This document shows, one piece after another, positions 42,566 through 52,173 of a stretch of 64,000 nucleotides of DNA. Position numbers and translations under genes: made by a program. The DNA is taken from positions 1 through 64,000 of the forward strand of contig NZ_BAABJZ010000022.1 of NCBI RefSeq assembly GCF_039543565.1. Reading direction: 5' to 3'. Under the pieces are notes generated by a model. It was not told the origin of the DNA. It made no database searches and worked only from the letters and a program-made list of their open reading frames with translations. This DNA comes from Ferrimonas pelagia. Its GTDB lineage: Bacteria > Pseudomonadota > Gammaproteobacteria > Enterobacterales > Shewanellaceae. The number at the start of each line of letters is the position of its first letter. The stretch's first letter is position 1.

Positions 42566-43294
42566 TCAATGGGTCGCGGACAACTGCTGCGCTTCTGCGT
42601 TCAGTTCCTGCAACCGCTGGTTCATCTTATCGTAGACCTGTTGCGCCAGATCCCGCACATCTTCCCGTCCCAACCCTTCGGTGGAGATCGGTTCCAGTGC
42701 TTCGACAATGACCACGCCATTGTCGCGTTTGTTCATACACAATCCGGCCTGACAGGAGGCCACCACCGGCACGATCGGCACGCCTGCGTTGATGGCAGTA
42801 TGGAATGCGCCGGTCTTAAACGGCAACAACCCCTGGCCACGGGAGCGGGTACCTTCCGGGAAGATCCACACCGACAGTGCCTTATCACGGATCTTCTGTG
42901 CCGCGCCCTGAATGGTGCTGATCGCTTTGCTGCGGTTGCCACGGTCGATCAGGATATTGCCGGTCAGCCAGTAGATCTGGCCAAACAGCGGGATCCAGAT
43001 CAGGCTCTTCTTGCCCATGCTGACCGTGCCCGGTGGCACCATGGTGCTTTGGGTCACCAGATCGAAGCTATTTTGATGGTTGCCGACGTACACCACCGGT
43101 GTATCCACCAGCAGATTCTCCCGGCCACGGTTGATCACCTTCAAGCCCAGCAGCGGATTGGCCAGGCCAAACCAGGAGGCCACATGATGGACGTTGTTTC
43201 GGTGAAACGGACGCAACACGCACATTAGCACGCCAACAACAAAGGCACCGCTCGCCAACAGGACGAGGATCAAGGCACGCAACAACTTCAGCAC
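42566..43294 (-). CDS. plsC: PlsC, 1-acyl-sn-glycerol-3-phosphate acyltransferase
   Basis: 242 residues, near the E. coli length. An N-terminal membrane anchor (LLRALILVLLASGAFVVGVL) is followed by the acyltransferase motifs: NHQNSFD (the HX4D catalytic pair), GNILIDRGNR, FPEGTRSRG, and VPIVPV. It makes phosphatidic acid from lysophosphatidic acid at the inner membrane. It is the first gene of a plsC-rraB unit. E. coli plsC likewise lies next to parC. Confidence 0.95.
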   Translation of the reverse strand: MLKLLRALILVLLASGAFVVGVLMCVLRPFHRNNVHHVASWFGLANPLLGLKVINRGRENLLVDTPVVYVGNHQNSFDLVTQSTMVPPGTVSMGKKSLIWIPLFGQIYWLTGNILIDRGNRSKAISTIQGAAQKIRDKALSVWIFPEGTRSRGQGLLPFKTGAFHTAINAGVPIVPVVASCQAGLCMNKRDNGVVIVEALEPISTEGLGREDVRDLAQQVYDKMNQRLQELNAEAQQLSATH

Positions 43295-43379
43295 AGCAGC
43301 TCTCCAATATTTCGGGGCGCTCAGTATACCCCGCTGACTTGGCCCTGCAACGGTTTTGGATAACAGTTGTGCGCTGAAG

Positions 43380-44057
43380 TTATTGAGCCGGGCTAAGCCA
43401 TTGATCCGGCTGTGCCAGCATCCGCTCTAGGGCATGATAGAACTGGGTCAGATGCAGGCCATCGGCCAGACCATGATGGGCCTGTAAGGCGACCGGCATC
43501 ACAGTCTCCGCCCCTTGCACGTCGTATTTGCCCCAGGCCAGTCGCGGCACCGCATCAAAGCGATCGATCGGCATCGGATTGCTAAATTGGGTAAAGCGCA
43601 ACCAAGGCAAACAGGTTAAATACAAAAAGGCATCGGTATCGTCATTGGTGGTGCCTTGATTGAACAGGGTGTCACTGCTCGCCGCTTGCTGGGTATGGCG
43701 CTTAAACGCAGCATCAAACGCCCTAAATTCCGGCTGAAACGGCGTACAGGTAAAGCGCACCTGCTCATCCTTTCCCAACATGGTCGCGCCGGCGCTCAGC
43801 ACACTGTGCTCGACCACCGTGCGGCCCTCATCACGAATGCGCCACCGCATCCAAGGCAGCTGCTGGGCCACGCTGAGCATGGCATAGGCCACTGCGCGGT
43901 AGCTGCTGATCTGATGTTGTTGACAGTAGGCCAGCAACGCGGTCACCGTGACATCGGCGCACAAGGTGGTATTGGGCAGCTCCATCGCCCCATAAAACTC
44001 AAACTGCTGGCGCCGGGGAAAGGTGGCCATCTCTAACGGGGTGGTGACGTTGTGCAT
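43380..44057 (-). CDS. Chloramphenicol-acetyltransferase-like protein
   Basis: 225 residues, the usual CAT length (about 213-220). It has the catalytic motif HHGLADGLH near the C-terminus (CAT has HHAVCDGFH, with the catalytic His and a structural Asp) and a family-type core (QLPWMRWRIRD, FTCTPFQPEF, CLPWLRFTQFSNP). Known relatives move acetyl from acetyl-CoA to a hydroxyl; chromosomal homologs often do not act on chloramphenicol. It follows parC on the same strand beyond a terminator, so it may have its own promoter. Resistance cannot be concluded from sequence alone. Confidence 0.85.
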   Translation of the reverse strand: MHNVTTPLEMATFPRRQQFEFYGAMELPNTTLCADVTVTALLAYCQQHQISSYRAVAYAMLSVAQQLPWMRWRIRDEGRTVVEHSVLSAGATMLGKDEQVRFTCTPFQPEFRAFDAAFKRHTQQAASSDTLFNQGTTNDDTDAFLYLTCLPWLRFTQFSNPMPIDRFDAVPRLAWGKYDVQGAETVMPVALQAHHGLADGLHLTQFYHALERMLAQPDQWLSPAQ

Positions 44058-44075
44058 GTTTCACTCTGGCAAAAG

Positions 44076-44101
44076 AACAAAACCAGACCTTCTCGGTCTG
44101 G
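44076..44101 (-). terminator. Terminator after parC
   Basis: On the minus strand the stem CCAGACC/GGTCTGG with a GAGAA loop runs into TTTTGTTC. Confidence 0.7.
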
Positions 44102-44126
44102 CTTGGAGGGCGTTCTGTACTGTGGG

Positions 44127-46409
44127 TTAGGCTTGAGGCGCAGCCGGCTCGGCGTCGGTCTGCTCCACATCCACCTTATCGACCCGCTGCAAACCGCGTG
44201 GCAGTTTGTTGCCACGACGGCCGCGCTCACCGATGTAATGATCCAGATCGTCGCTCTTGAGCGTCAGCTTGCGCTTGCCGGCCCACAGAGTGATGCGGGC
44301 CCCCGGCTGCAGCACGATAAGATGCTTGAGGTACTCCTCGCGGGTTTTGGCCTTCTCACCGGGAATGCCGATGATCTTATTGCCCTTGCCCTTGGACAGC
44401 ACCGGCAGTTGCGCCAGTGGGAACAGCAGCATGCGCCCTTCGGTGGTGATGGCCAGCAATCGCTCATTACCCTGATCGGTGATGCGCTGGGGTGCCAACA
44501 CCTCCGCGCCGATGGGCACGGTCAGCAGGGCTTTACCCGCCTTGTTGCGGCTGATCATATCCTGATACTGACAGATGAAACCGTAGCCCGCATCGGACGC
44601 CATCAGGAACAGATCCTCATTCTGGCCCATCACCACATGCTCCAGACGGGCTCCGGCCACCAAATTAAAGCGGCCGGACAGCGGCTCACCCTGACTGCGC
44701 GCGGTGGGCAAGGAATGCGGCTCGGTGGCGTAGGCGCGGCCCGAGCTCTCCAGGAACACCACCGGCTGGTTGCTCTTACCCCGGGCGTGCGCCAAGTAGT
44801 TATCACCAGAGCGGTAGGACAGACTTTGCGGATCCACCTCATGGCCCTTGGCGCAGCGACCCCAGGCCTTATCACTCATCACCACGGTCACGGCTTCCGC
44901 CGGGGTCAGATCCTGCTCGCTCATCGCCTTGGATTCGGAGCGCTCCACCAGCGGGCTGCGACGATCATCGCCGTAGGTTTCCGCGTCCGCCAGCAGCTCT
45001 TTGCGTACCAGCGTCTTGAGGCGACGCTCGGAGCCCAAGATCAGCTCCAGCTTGTCACGCTCCTTGCTCAGTTCGTCCATTTCGCCGCGGATCTTCATCT
45101 CTTCGAGCTTGGCCAACTGACGCAGCTTGATCTCGAGGATCGCTTCTGCCTGCTTCTCGGACAGCTCGAAGCGGGCGATCAGTGCCGCCTTGGGATCGTC
45201 CTCGCTGCGGATGATCTCGATCACTTCGTCGATGTTAAGGAAGGCCACCAGCATCCCTTCGAGGATGTGCAAGCGGGACAGCACCTTGTCCAGACGGTGC
45301 TGCAGGCGACGGCGGACAGTTTCGGTCCGGAACTGCAACCATTCGGACAAGATAGTGCGCAGATCCTTCACACAGGGGCGGTTATCCAGCCCCAGCATGT
45401 TGAGGTTCACCCGGAAGCTCTTTTCCAGATCCGTGGTGGCAAACAGGTGCGCCATCAACTGCTCGGTGTCGATGCGGTTAGAGCGCGGCACGATCACCAG
45501 TCGGACCGGATTCTCGTGATCCGCCTCATCGCGCAAGTCCGCCACCATCGGCAGCTTCTTGGCCTGCATCTGCGCGGCGATCTGCTCAATCAATTTGGCG
45601 CCGGACACTTGATGTGGCAGCGCGGTAATGACGATCTCCCCATCCTGAATGCTGTAGATGGCGCGGGAGCGGATGGAGCCTTTGCCGGTGCGGTACAGCT
45701 TTTCGATGTCCGCTTTGGGGGTGATGATCTCCGCCTCGGTCGGATAATCCGGCCCCTGTACAAACTCCATCAGCTCGGCCAGTTCGGCTTTGGGGTTTTC
45801 CAGCAGGTGAGCACAGGCGTTGGCCACCTCCCGCGCATTGTGCGGCGGGATATCGGTGGCCATGCCCACGGCGATGCCGGTAATGCCGTTCAGCAAAATG
45901 TGCGGCAAGCGCGCTGGCAGGGTCTTCGGCTCTTTCAGGGTGCCATCGAAGTTGACGCCCCAATCGACCGTGCCCTGGCCTAGCTCCGACAGCAGCACCT
46001 CGGAGAAGCGGGACAGGCGGGATTCGGTGTAACGCATGGCGGCGAAGGATTTCGGATCGTCCGGCGCGCCCCAGTTGCCCTGGCCATCCACCAGTGGATA
46101 GCGATAGGTAAAAGGCTGCGCCATCAACACCATGGCTTCGTAACAGGCACTGTCACCGTGCGGATGGTATTTACCCAGCACGTCGCCCACGGTACGGGCA
46201 GACTTCTTGTACTTGGCCGTCGCATTCAGGCCCAGCTCGCTCATCGCATAGATGATGCGGCGCTGCACCGGCTTTAAGCCGTCACCGATAAAGGGCAGCG
46301 CGCGATCCATGATCACGTACATGGAATAGTTCAGATAAGCCTGTTCGGTGAACTGGCGCAGGGGTAGCTGCTCTACCCCATCCAGACTCATGTCGGTCAG
46401 TTCGGTCAT
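44127..46409 (-). CDS. parC: ParC, DNA topoisomerase IV subunit A
   Basis: 760 residues. The breakage-reunion domain carries Y127 in MRYTESRLSRF (E. coli Tyr120). The quinolone-determining positions are wild type: S87 and E91 in HPHGDSACYEAM (E. coli Ser80 and Glu84). A C-terminal beta-pinwheel follows from about residue 500. With ParE it unlinks sister chromosomes. The start ATG overlaps the stop of the propeller gene upstream (ATGA), so the two are translated together. Confidence 0.98.
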   Translation of the reverse strand: MTELTDMSLDGVEQLPLRQFTEQAYLNYSMYVIMDRALPFIGDGLKPVQRRIIYAMSELGLNATAKYKKSARTVGDVLGKYHPHGDSACYEAMVLMAQPFTYRYPLVDGQGNWGAPDDPKSFAAMRYTESRLSRFSEVLLSELGQGTVDWGVNFDGTLKEPKTLPARLPHILLNGITGIAVGMATDIPPHNAREVANACAHLLENPKAELAELMEFVQGPDYPTEAEIITPKADIEKLYRTGKGSIRSRAIYSIQDGEIVITALPHQVSGAKLIEQIAAQMQAKKLPMVADLRDEADHENPVRLVIVPRSNRIDTEQLMAHLFATTDLEKSFRVNLNMLGLDNRPCVKDLRTILSEWLQFRTETVRRRLQHRLDKVLSRLHILEGMLVAFLNIDEVIEIIRSEDDPKAALIARFELSEKQAEAILEIKLRQLAKLEEMKIRGEMDELSKERDKLELILGSERRLKTLVRKELLADAETYGDDRRSPLVERSESKAMSEQDLTPAEAVTVVMSDKAWGRCAKGHEVDPQSLSYRSGDNYLAHARGKSNQPVVFLESSGRAYATEPHSLPTARSQGEPLSGRFNLVAGARLEHVVMGQNEDLFLMASDAGYGFICQYQDMISRNKAGKALLTVPIGAEVLAPQRITDQGNERLLAITTEGRMLLFPLAQLPVLSKGKGNKIIGIPGEKAKTREEYLKHLIVLQPGARITLWAGKRKLTLKSDDLDHYIGERGRRGNKLPRGLQRVDKVDVEQTDAEPAAPQA

Positions 46410-47569
46410 GGTTCTCTCTTCTTGGTGCTACCGGTGTCATCGGTGTAGCTCAGCCGGTAGATCCGGCCGTGATAGTCATCGGAAATCAAAATACTGCCGT
46501 CCGGGTGCGGCAAAATTGCCGCCGGACGGGCCAAAGGGGTGTCGCCATCGAGCCAACCATCGATCAGCACTCGATAGCCGCTGTTGTCCAGTCCCTGCGC
46601 GCCGGTGGGATCGGTCAGCGCGGTAATGCGGTAACCCACCTTGCTGCTGCGGTTCCAGCTGCCATGCTCGGCAATGAGCAGCGCGCCCTGCCACAGCTCG
46701 GGGAACTGCTTGCCCCGATAAAAGTGCACGCCCAGCGGCGCCACATGGGCCGGCAGACGGGCGATGGGATCGATCAGCGTACCTTTAAGTTCATTGGGCA
46801 GGGCAAACTCAGGATCCGCCACGGCGCCGCCGTGCCAATAGGGATAGCCAAAGTGGCTGCCAGGCACCGTCAAACGGTTGATCTCATCCGGCGGCACGTC
46901 GTCGCCCATCATGTCGCGACCGTTGTCGGAGAAATACAGCTCGCCGCTGTCCGGGTGAAGATCGAAACCCACGGTATTACGCACACCACGAGCCAGGATC
47001 TCACGCTCACCAGAGGCAAGGTCCAGTGCCAGGATCGTGGCGTAGGGCTCATCCGGCTCGCAGTTGTTACAGGGCGCGCCGACCGGCACGATCAATCGAC
47101 CGTCCGGGGCGAACGCTAAGTACTTCCAGCCGTGATGCCGATCCTGCGGCAGCCGATCATAGACCGACTGTGGCTCAGGCTGAACCTCGGGATGATCACG
47201 CAGATGGGTCTCCACCGCCGGGAAAGCGAGGATCTGACTGACCGCGCCGACGTACAAGGTGCCGTCTTGAAACGCCAGACCGGAGGGCAAGGTGAGATCA
47301 CTGGCCAGCACGGTCACCCTGTCCGGATGGCCGTCGTTATTGCTGTCCAGTACCGCATGCACCTTGCCTTCACGGCGAGAGCCGACAAACAGGGTGCCCT
47401 GATCGCCCCAGGCCATCTGCCGGGCATTGGGCACCTCGTCGATATACAGCTCCAGCAGGAAGCCGGGGGGCAGCTGGGCCTGCTCAACCGCCGGCACGGC
47501 CGCCATCAGCGGCAGCGCCAGTGAAGCGGCGAACCCCGCCAGAGCCGATGCAAAGATCCCTCTTCTCAT
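46406..47569 (-). CDS. Sorbosone-dehydrogenase-like beta-propeller protein, exported
   Basis: About 387 residues from MRRGIFASALAGF (start at 47569, AAGGA upstream), with a signal peptide. It belongs to the PQQ-dependent sugar/L-sorbosone dehydrogenase-like propellers: HHGWKYLAFAPDGRL, VGAPCNNCEPDEPYATI, ARGVRNTVGFDLHP, FSDNGRDMMGDD, AEHGSWNRS and ILISDDYHGRIYRL. Relatives act in the periplasm on sugars or aldoses; the true substrate is unknown. It is wedged between parE (13-nt gap) and parC (4-nt overlap), an odd position for a periplasmic enzyme. Confidence 0.85.
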   Translation of the reverse strand: MRRGIFASALAGFAASLALPLMAAVPAVEQAQLPPGFLLELYIDEVPNARQMAWGDQGTLFVGSRREGKVHAVLDSNNDGHPDRVTVLASDLTLPSGLAFQDGTLYVGAVSQILAFPAVETHLRDHPEVQPEPQSVYDRLPQDRHHGWKYLAFAPDGRLIVPVGAPCNNCEPDEPYATILALDLASGEREILARGVRNTVGFDLHPDSGELYFSDNGRDMMGDDVPPDEINRLTVPGSHFGYPYWHGGAVADPEFALPNELKGTLIDPIARLPAHVAPLGVHFYRGKQFPELWQGALLIAEHGSWNRSSKVGYRITALTDPTGAQGLDNSGYRVLIDGWLDGDTPLARPAAILPHPDGSILISDDYHGRIYRLSYTDDTGSTKKREP

Positions 47570-47582
47570 CCCGTCGCTATCC

Positions 47583-49472
47583 TTAATCCAGCTGGGCCAG
47601 ATCACCCTTACTTTCCAGCCACTGCTTGCGATCGCCGGAGCGCTTCTTGGCCAGCAGCATATCCATTAATGCCATGGTGGCTTCCGCATCGTCCACGGTC
47701 AGCTGCACCAGCCGGCGGGTGTTGGGATCCATGGTGGTCTCGCGCAACTGGCCCGGGTTCATCTCACCCAGTCCCTTAAATCGGGTGACCTGGATCTTAC
47801 CGCGCTTCTTCTCCGCCGCAAGGCGATCCAGAATGCCGTCGCGCTCATCCTCATCCAGGGCGTAATACACCTCCTTGCCCAGATCGATCCGGAACAAAGG
47901 CGGCATCGCCACATAGACGTGGCCCGCATTGACCATGGAGCGGTAATGCTGCATGAACAGCGCACACAGCAGTGTCGCGATGTGCAGTCCATCGGAGTCC
48001 GCATCGGCAAGGATACAAATTTTGCCGTAGCGCAGACCGGAGAGATCGTCCGAGTCCGGATCACAGCCGATCGCCACCGAGATATCATGCACCTCCTGCG
48101 AGGCCAACACCTGACCCGCGTCGACCTCCCAAGTGTTTAGAATTTTCCCGCGCAGCGGCAGGATCGCCTGGAACTCGCGATCCCGCGCCTGTTTGGCGCT
48201 GCCCCCTGCCGAGTCCCCCTCCACCAGGAACAGCTCGCCCTTGCTCGCGTCTTGACCGGAACAATCGGTCAGCTTGCCCGGCAGAGCGGGGCCGGAAGTG
48301 ACCCGCTTACGCGCGACCTTCTTGGCCTTGCGCAAGCGGCTCTGGGCGTTGTTGATGCACAGCTCCGCCAGCAGTTCGGCGTTGTCGGTGTGCTCATTGA
48401 GCCACAGGCTGAATGCGTCGCGCACCACGCCGGAAACAAACGCCGAGGCCTGACGGGAGGACAAACGCTCCTTGGTCTGGCCGGCAAACTGCGGATCCTG
48501 CATCTTGGTCGACAAGACGTAGGCGGCCTTGTCCCAGATATCTTCCGGGCTCAGTTTGACGCCGCGGGGCAGCAGATTACGGAACTCACAGAACTCACGC
48601 ATCGCCTCCAGCAAACCCTGACGGAAGCCGTTGACGTGGGTGCCGCCCTGCGCGGTTGGGATCAGGTTAACGTAGCTTTCGGTGATGCTGTCACCGCCTT
48701 CCGGCAGCCACAGCACCGCCCAATCCGCCGCTTCCAGATTGCCGGAGAAACTGCCAACAAACGGTGTTTCCGGCAGCTTGGGCCACTCCTTGACCGCGTC
48801 CATCAGGTAATCCTTCAGGCCCGCTTCGTAGTGCCACTCGTGGCTCTCGCCTTTGACCTTATCGTCAAAACGAATGCGCAAGCCCGGGCACAGCACAGCT
48901 TTGGCGCGCAGGCTGTGCGCCAGGCGGGTGGCTGAAAAGTTACCGGAATCAAAATAGCTGGCGTCCGGCCAGAAATGCACGCTGGTGCCGGTATTGCGCC
49001 GACCAACGGTGCCGGTCACCGTCAACGCTTCGACCCGGGCGCCATGCTCGAAGGCGATCTCATACACCTGCGCATCGCGGCGCACCTTGACGTTAACCCG
49101 CTTGGACAGCGCGTTGACCACGGAGATCCCCACGCCGTGCAGGCCGCCGGAGAACTCGTAGTTCTTATTGGAGAACTTACCGCCGGCGTGCAGTCGGGTC
49201 AGGATCAGCTCCACCCCCGGCACGCCCTCCTCCGGGTGGATATCCACCGGCATACCACGACCGTTATCGATCACTTCCAGCGACTGGTCGGCGTGCAGGA
49301 TCACCTGGATCTCGCTGGCGTGGCCCGCCATCGCTTCATCAACACTGTTGTCGATGACCTCCATGCCCATATGATTGGGCCGGGTTGTATCTGTGTACAT
49401 ACCCGGGCGTTTCTGCACCGGCTCCAGTCCGCTGAGAACCTCAATCGCATCTGAGTTGTATTGATTGCTCAT
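47583..49472 (-). CDS. parE: ParE, DNA topoisomerase IV subunit B
   Basis: 629 residues from MSNQYNSDAIEVLSGLEPV, which aligns with the E. coli start; an ATG four codons upstream is also in frame. The GHKL ATPase has EVIDNSVDEA and the GGLHGVGISVVN loop. The TOPRIM domain has VEGDSAGGSAKQARD and ADADSDGLHI. The C-terminal RFKGLGEMNPGQLRETTM completes the match. It is the first of a probable parE-propeller-parC operon. Confidence 0.98.
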   Translation of the reverse strand: MSNQYNSDAIEVLSGLEPVQKRPGMYTDTTRPNHMGMEVIDNSVDEAMAGHASEIQVILHADQSLEVIDNGRGMPVDIHPEEGVPGVELILTRLHAGGKFSNKNYEFSGGLHGVGISVVNALSKRVNVKVRRDAQVYEIAFEHGARVEALTVTGTVGRRNTGTSVHFWPDASYFDSGNFSATRLAHSLRAKAVLCPGLRIRFDDKVKGESHEWHYEAGLKDYLMDAVKEWPKLPETPFVGSFSGNLEAADWAVLWLPEGGDSITESYVNLIPTAQGGTHVNGFRQGLLEAMREFCEFRNLLPRGVKLSPEDIWDKAAYVLSTKMQDPQFAGQTKERLSSRQASAFVSGVVRDAFSLWLNEHTDNAELLAELCINNAQSRLRKAKKVARKRVTSGPALPGKLTDCSGQDASKGELFLVEGDSAGGSAKQARDREFQAILPLRGKILNTWEVDAGQVLASQEVHDISVAIGCDPDSDDLSGLRYGKICILADADSDGLHIATLLCALFMQHYRSMVNAGHVYVAMPPLFRIDLGKEVYYALDEDERDGILDRLAAEKKRGKIQVTRFKGLGEMNPGQLRETTMDPNTRRLVQLTVDDAEATMALMDMLLAKKRSGDRKQWLESKGDLAQLD

Positions 49473-49525
49473 CAACTGTTCCATTTTTGGTGATCCGCCA
49501 TCTTAGTCATGGCGGGGGTAAAGGT

Positions 49526-50146
49526 TCAACTGGTGCAGGGCTGAGCAACCGGCTCTAAGCCCAAAAACACCATGGCCGCGGGGATCTGCTGATCAAAGCC
49601 GACAAAGCTGTGATCGCCCCCAGGCTCAAGATACATCTCGCAACATTGATACTTGGCAACCGCCTGACGGTAATCCAGCACCTCATCGCCGCTTTGCAGC
49701 AGCACCCGATACGCCTCCGGGCGACGGATCAGCGGCGTATCTAAAGCCATTAGCTCGTCCATATGCTCAGGCTCAACTCGATAGGCTTCCCCGGTGTAGG
49801 GGTTGATCTGATCACCGAGCAGCTCCGTCAGCAACTCATAGGGCCGCACCGCCGGATTGATCAGCACCGCACGGATATCACCATCCGGGTAGGCCTCACT
49901 CAGCTGCTCCACCAGATAGCTGGCCATGTAGCCGCCCAGCGAGCTGCCCATCAATCGCAAAGGCTCACCCCGGGCTAAGGCCTGCTCGGCCATGGGCCAG
50001 ATCTGCGCCATGGCCGCCGCAGGCGCGGTGGCCAGTTGCGGAATAGACACCACTTCAGCGGGGTAATGGCCAGCGAGATACTGCGCAACTTGTTGCGCCT
50101 TGGTGGAGCTAGGGGCACTGTTAAAACCGTGCAGATAGAGCAGCAT
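49526..50146 (-). CDS. yqiA: YqiA-type esterase, alpha/beta hydrolase
   Basis: 206 residues, beginning LLYLHGFNSAPSSTKA, typical of YqiA. The nucleophile Ser is in GSSLGGYMAS, and the catalytic His is in GGDHSFVGF. The E. coli protein hydrolyses palmitoyl-CoA and p-nitrophenyl esters; its physiological role is unclear. It lies between parE and cpdA as in E. coli, though not tightly coupled to cpdA (45-nt gap). Confidence 0.92.
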   Translation of the reverse strand: MLLYLHGFNSAPSSTKAQQVAQYLAGHYPAEVVSIPQLATAPAAAMAQIWPMAEQALARGEPLRLMGSSLGGYMASYLVEQLSEAYPDGDIRAVLINPAVRPYELLTELLGDQINPYTGEAYRVEPEHMDELMALDTPLIRRPEAYRVLLQSGDEVLDYRQAVAKYQCCEMYLEPGGDHSFVGFDQQIPAAMVFLGLEPVAQPCTS

Positions 50147-50191
50147 GGGGAGCGTTCCTGTTCAGGCTCGATCGAAAACGCCTGCGGCTCG

Positions 50192-51019
50192 CTAATATCC
50201 GGAGGCACTGGGATCGGGAACAAACTGTCCCCCGATCAAGCGTTTGACTTGAGTTTCGATGCTACCATCCGGGCATAAACGCAGTAAACGATAGCCCGGC
50301 TGGCGTGGGTCCAGCACAAAACCGGCACTGCGCGGTAAAAACTGAATGCTGGTGGAAGGCACCGCCATCAAACGAATATGGTGGCTGAATTGATCCATCT
50401 CCTGATGGACGTGACCAAACACTACCCCTTTCACATTGGGGTAGCGCGCCAACAGCGCGAGAAACTCGGCACCGTTATCCAGGCTGTGTTGATCCAGCCA
50501 GGCACATCCCGTGGGCACCGGATGATGGTGTAACGCGATCAAGGTTGGTGTGGCTTGATCCTCGGCCAAAACCTGCTGCAACCAGCGTAGCTCCTCGAGC
50601 ATGACATGGCCCGCCGGCAGTCCAGTCACGGCCGAGTTGAGCATCAATACCTGCCAAGCGCCGATTTGCACCCGACGTTGTACATGCACATGAGTCGGCG
50701 CTAACGCAGCGTGCATCAACTCAGCCTGATCGTGATTGCCTGGCAAGGAAAACACCGGCTTGGCCAGGGGCTCAACCAACTCAGCAAATCGCTGATAGGA
50801 CTCCACGCTGTGATCCTGGCTCAGATCGCCGGTGGCCAGCACCGCGTCCACGCCCGCTTCGCCCCGCATCTGCTCCACCACCGCCCGTAGGCTGTTGTAT
50901 GGATTGATCCCCAAAAACACGTTATCGCGCTCCGCAAACAGATGCGGATCGCTCAACTGGGCCAGGACAACGCTACCGTCATCAGCCTGGGGGATCAGTG
51001 TGTCCAATGCGTTACTCAA
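50192..51019 (-). CDS. cpdA: CpdA, 3',5'-cyclic-AMP phosphodiesterase
   Basis: About 275 residues if started at the TTG at 51019, equal to the E. coli length; a GTG at 51058 would add 13 residues and overlap yqiB, but without a ribosome site. Metallophosphoesterase motifs run in order: LSDPHL, ATGDLSQD, LPGNHD, LHHHP and FGHVHQE, which bind two metals. It degrades cAMP and so dampens CRP signalling. It starts just after yqiB stops. Confidence 0.93.
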   Translation of the reverse strand: MSNALDTLIPQADDGSVVLAQLSDPHLFAERDNVFLGINPYNSLRAVVEQMRGEAGVDAVLATGDLSQDHSVESYQRFAELVEPLAKPVFSLPGNHDQAELMHAALAPTHVHVQRRVQIGAWQVLMLNSAVTGLPAGHVMLEELRWLQQVLAEDQATPTLIALHHHPVPTGCAWLDQHSLDNGAEFLALLARYPNVKGVVFGHVHQEMDQFSHHIRLMAVPSTSIQFLPRSAGFVLDPRQPGYRLLRLCPDGSIETQVKRLIGGQFVPDPSASGY

Positions 51020-51021
51020 AA

Positions 51022-51480
51022 TCAGCGACTCTCCTCGCGCGCGCTTATCAGCTGCCACTCACGGTGGGCAAATTGCTCCAATAATTCAGCAAGGAATAGA
51101 TTAACCTGAAATTTTTCGTCACGCTGCTGCATCCTCGCATTTGGGTAAGGATAGGCGGGAAGCAAACGTAAAAAATGTTGACCAGTTAACACTTCTGCCA
51201 TTAGGGCATCGTGATAGAGCCGGATCTCGATCCGTGCCGGTGCCACCAAAGGCAGCGGCGGCGCCAATCGCTCGACCGTCACCACTTCGGTGTAGCGGGT
51301 CTGCTCATTCACCGTCAGCTGCAGGATCAGCGCCTGCTGTGCATGCTGCCAGCGGTACTGCGCCACTTCGCCATTGACCCGCCGCGCCCGTGCCAACAAT
51401 CGGCTCAAGTTACGATAATTACGGCTGTATAAGCGCAGCAAGCGATCCAGACTTGGGGCATAGCGTCGCGACGCCATCAT
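51022..51480 (-). CDS. yqiB: YqiB, DUF1249 family protein
   Basis: 152 residues from MMASRRYAPSLDRLLRLY; the ATG at 51480 overlaps the nudF stop (ATGA). It matches the YqiB family: YSRNYRNLSRLL, TRYTEVVTVE, RLYHDALMAEV, and YPNARMQQRDEKFQVNLFLAELL. Its function is unknown. The conserved nudF-yqiB-cpdA order suggests co-expression. Confidence 0.92.
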   Translation of the reverse strand: MMASRRYAPSLDRLLRLYSRNYRNLSRLLARARRVNGEVAQYRWQHAQQALILQLTVNEQTRYTEVVTVERLAPPLPLVAPARIEIRLYHDALMAEVLTGQHFLRLLPAYPYPNARMQQRDEKFQVNLFLAELLEQFAHREWQLISAREESR

Positions 51481-52100
51481 GAGCCCGCCTCTGCCCCCCA
51501 ACGACGGGCATGATTGAGAGCCAACCACTGCAAGCCCAACATGGTGCTGGCGTTGTCGATCACCCCCTGCTCTATCCACGCCAGTGCCTGCTCACGGGGC
51601 ACCAAGTGCCGGCGGATATCCTCCTGCTCATGGGCCAAGCCAAACAACGCCTCACCCGCTTTCGCCTCCACTTCCGCCAGGAACAGATAGAGCCGCTCCG
51701 TACTTCCTCCGGGGCTCGATAGATAGCTGTAGATCGGTGTCAATGAGTGCGCTACCAGTCCCGCCTCCTCCATCAACTCCCGCCGAGCCACCTGTTCAGG
51801 CTCCTCCCCCAGCTCGATGATCCCGGCCACCAGTTCCAGCAGCCAAGGATTGTCCGAAGTGCGCATCGCCGGAACTCGAAACTGTTCGGTCAACACCACC
51901 AGATCGCGCTGAGGATCGTACGCCAAGACCACCACCGCATCGCCCCGCTCAAACACCTCACGGCTGATCAGCTCCGTTTCGCCGCCGGCAAACAATGGAT
52001 GGCGAAAACGGATCTCCTCCATCCGAAAAAAGCCTTCAAATAGAGGCGCTATCGACTCAATCTGGACCATCTCTTTCGTGAATCGCTGTGGCGCTCGCAT
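51477..52100 (-). CDS. nudF: NudF, ADP-ribose pyrophosphatase
   Basis: 207 residues. The Nudix box runs from GIIELGEEPEQVARRE to LMEEAGL, with the REx2EE metal ligands. SSPGGSTERLYLFLAEVE, the ADP-ribose-binding stretch, marks the NudF branch. It splits ADP-ribose into AMP and ribose 5-phosphate. GGAAGG precedes the ATG. It is divergent from tolC, as in E. coli. Confidence 0.93.
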   Translation of the reverse strand: MRAPQRFTKEMVQIESIAPLFEGFFRMEEIRFRHPLFAGGETELISREVFERGDAVVVLAYDPQRDLVVLTEQFRVPAMRTSDNPWLLELVAGIIELGEEPEQVARRELMEEAGLVAHSLTPIYSYLSSPGGSTERLYLFLAEVEAKAGEALFGLAHEQEDIRRHLVPREQALAWIEQGVIDNASTMLGLQWLALNHARRWGAEAGS

Positions 52101-52173
52101 TCATCCCTTCCTTATACAATTACTTACAGCTTAGGTTCAGCGTACTCTGTTACACTTAGCCGCTAAATTAGCA

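Noticed and set aside
44052..45983. 643-codon open frame opposite parC
   Set aside because: Antisense to an unmistakable parC; low-complexity Leu/His/Gln-rich translation with no family.
44127..46409. Quinolone resistance change in ParC
   Set aside because: The positions equal to E. coli Ser80 and Glu84 are Ser87 and Glu91 here, both wild type.
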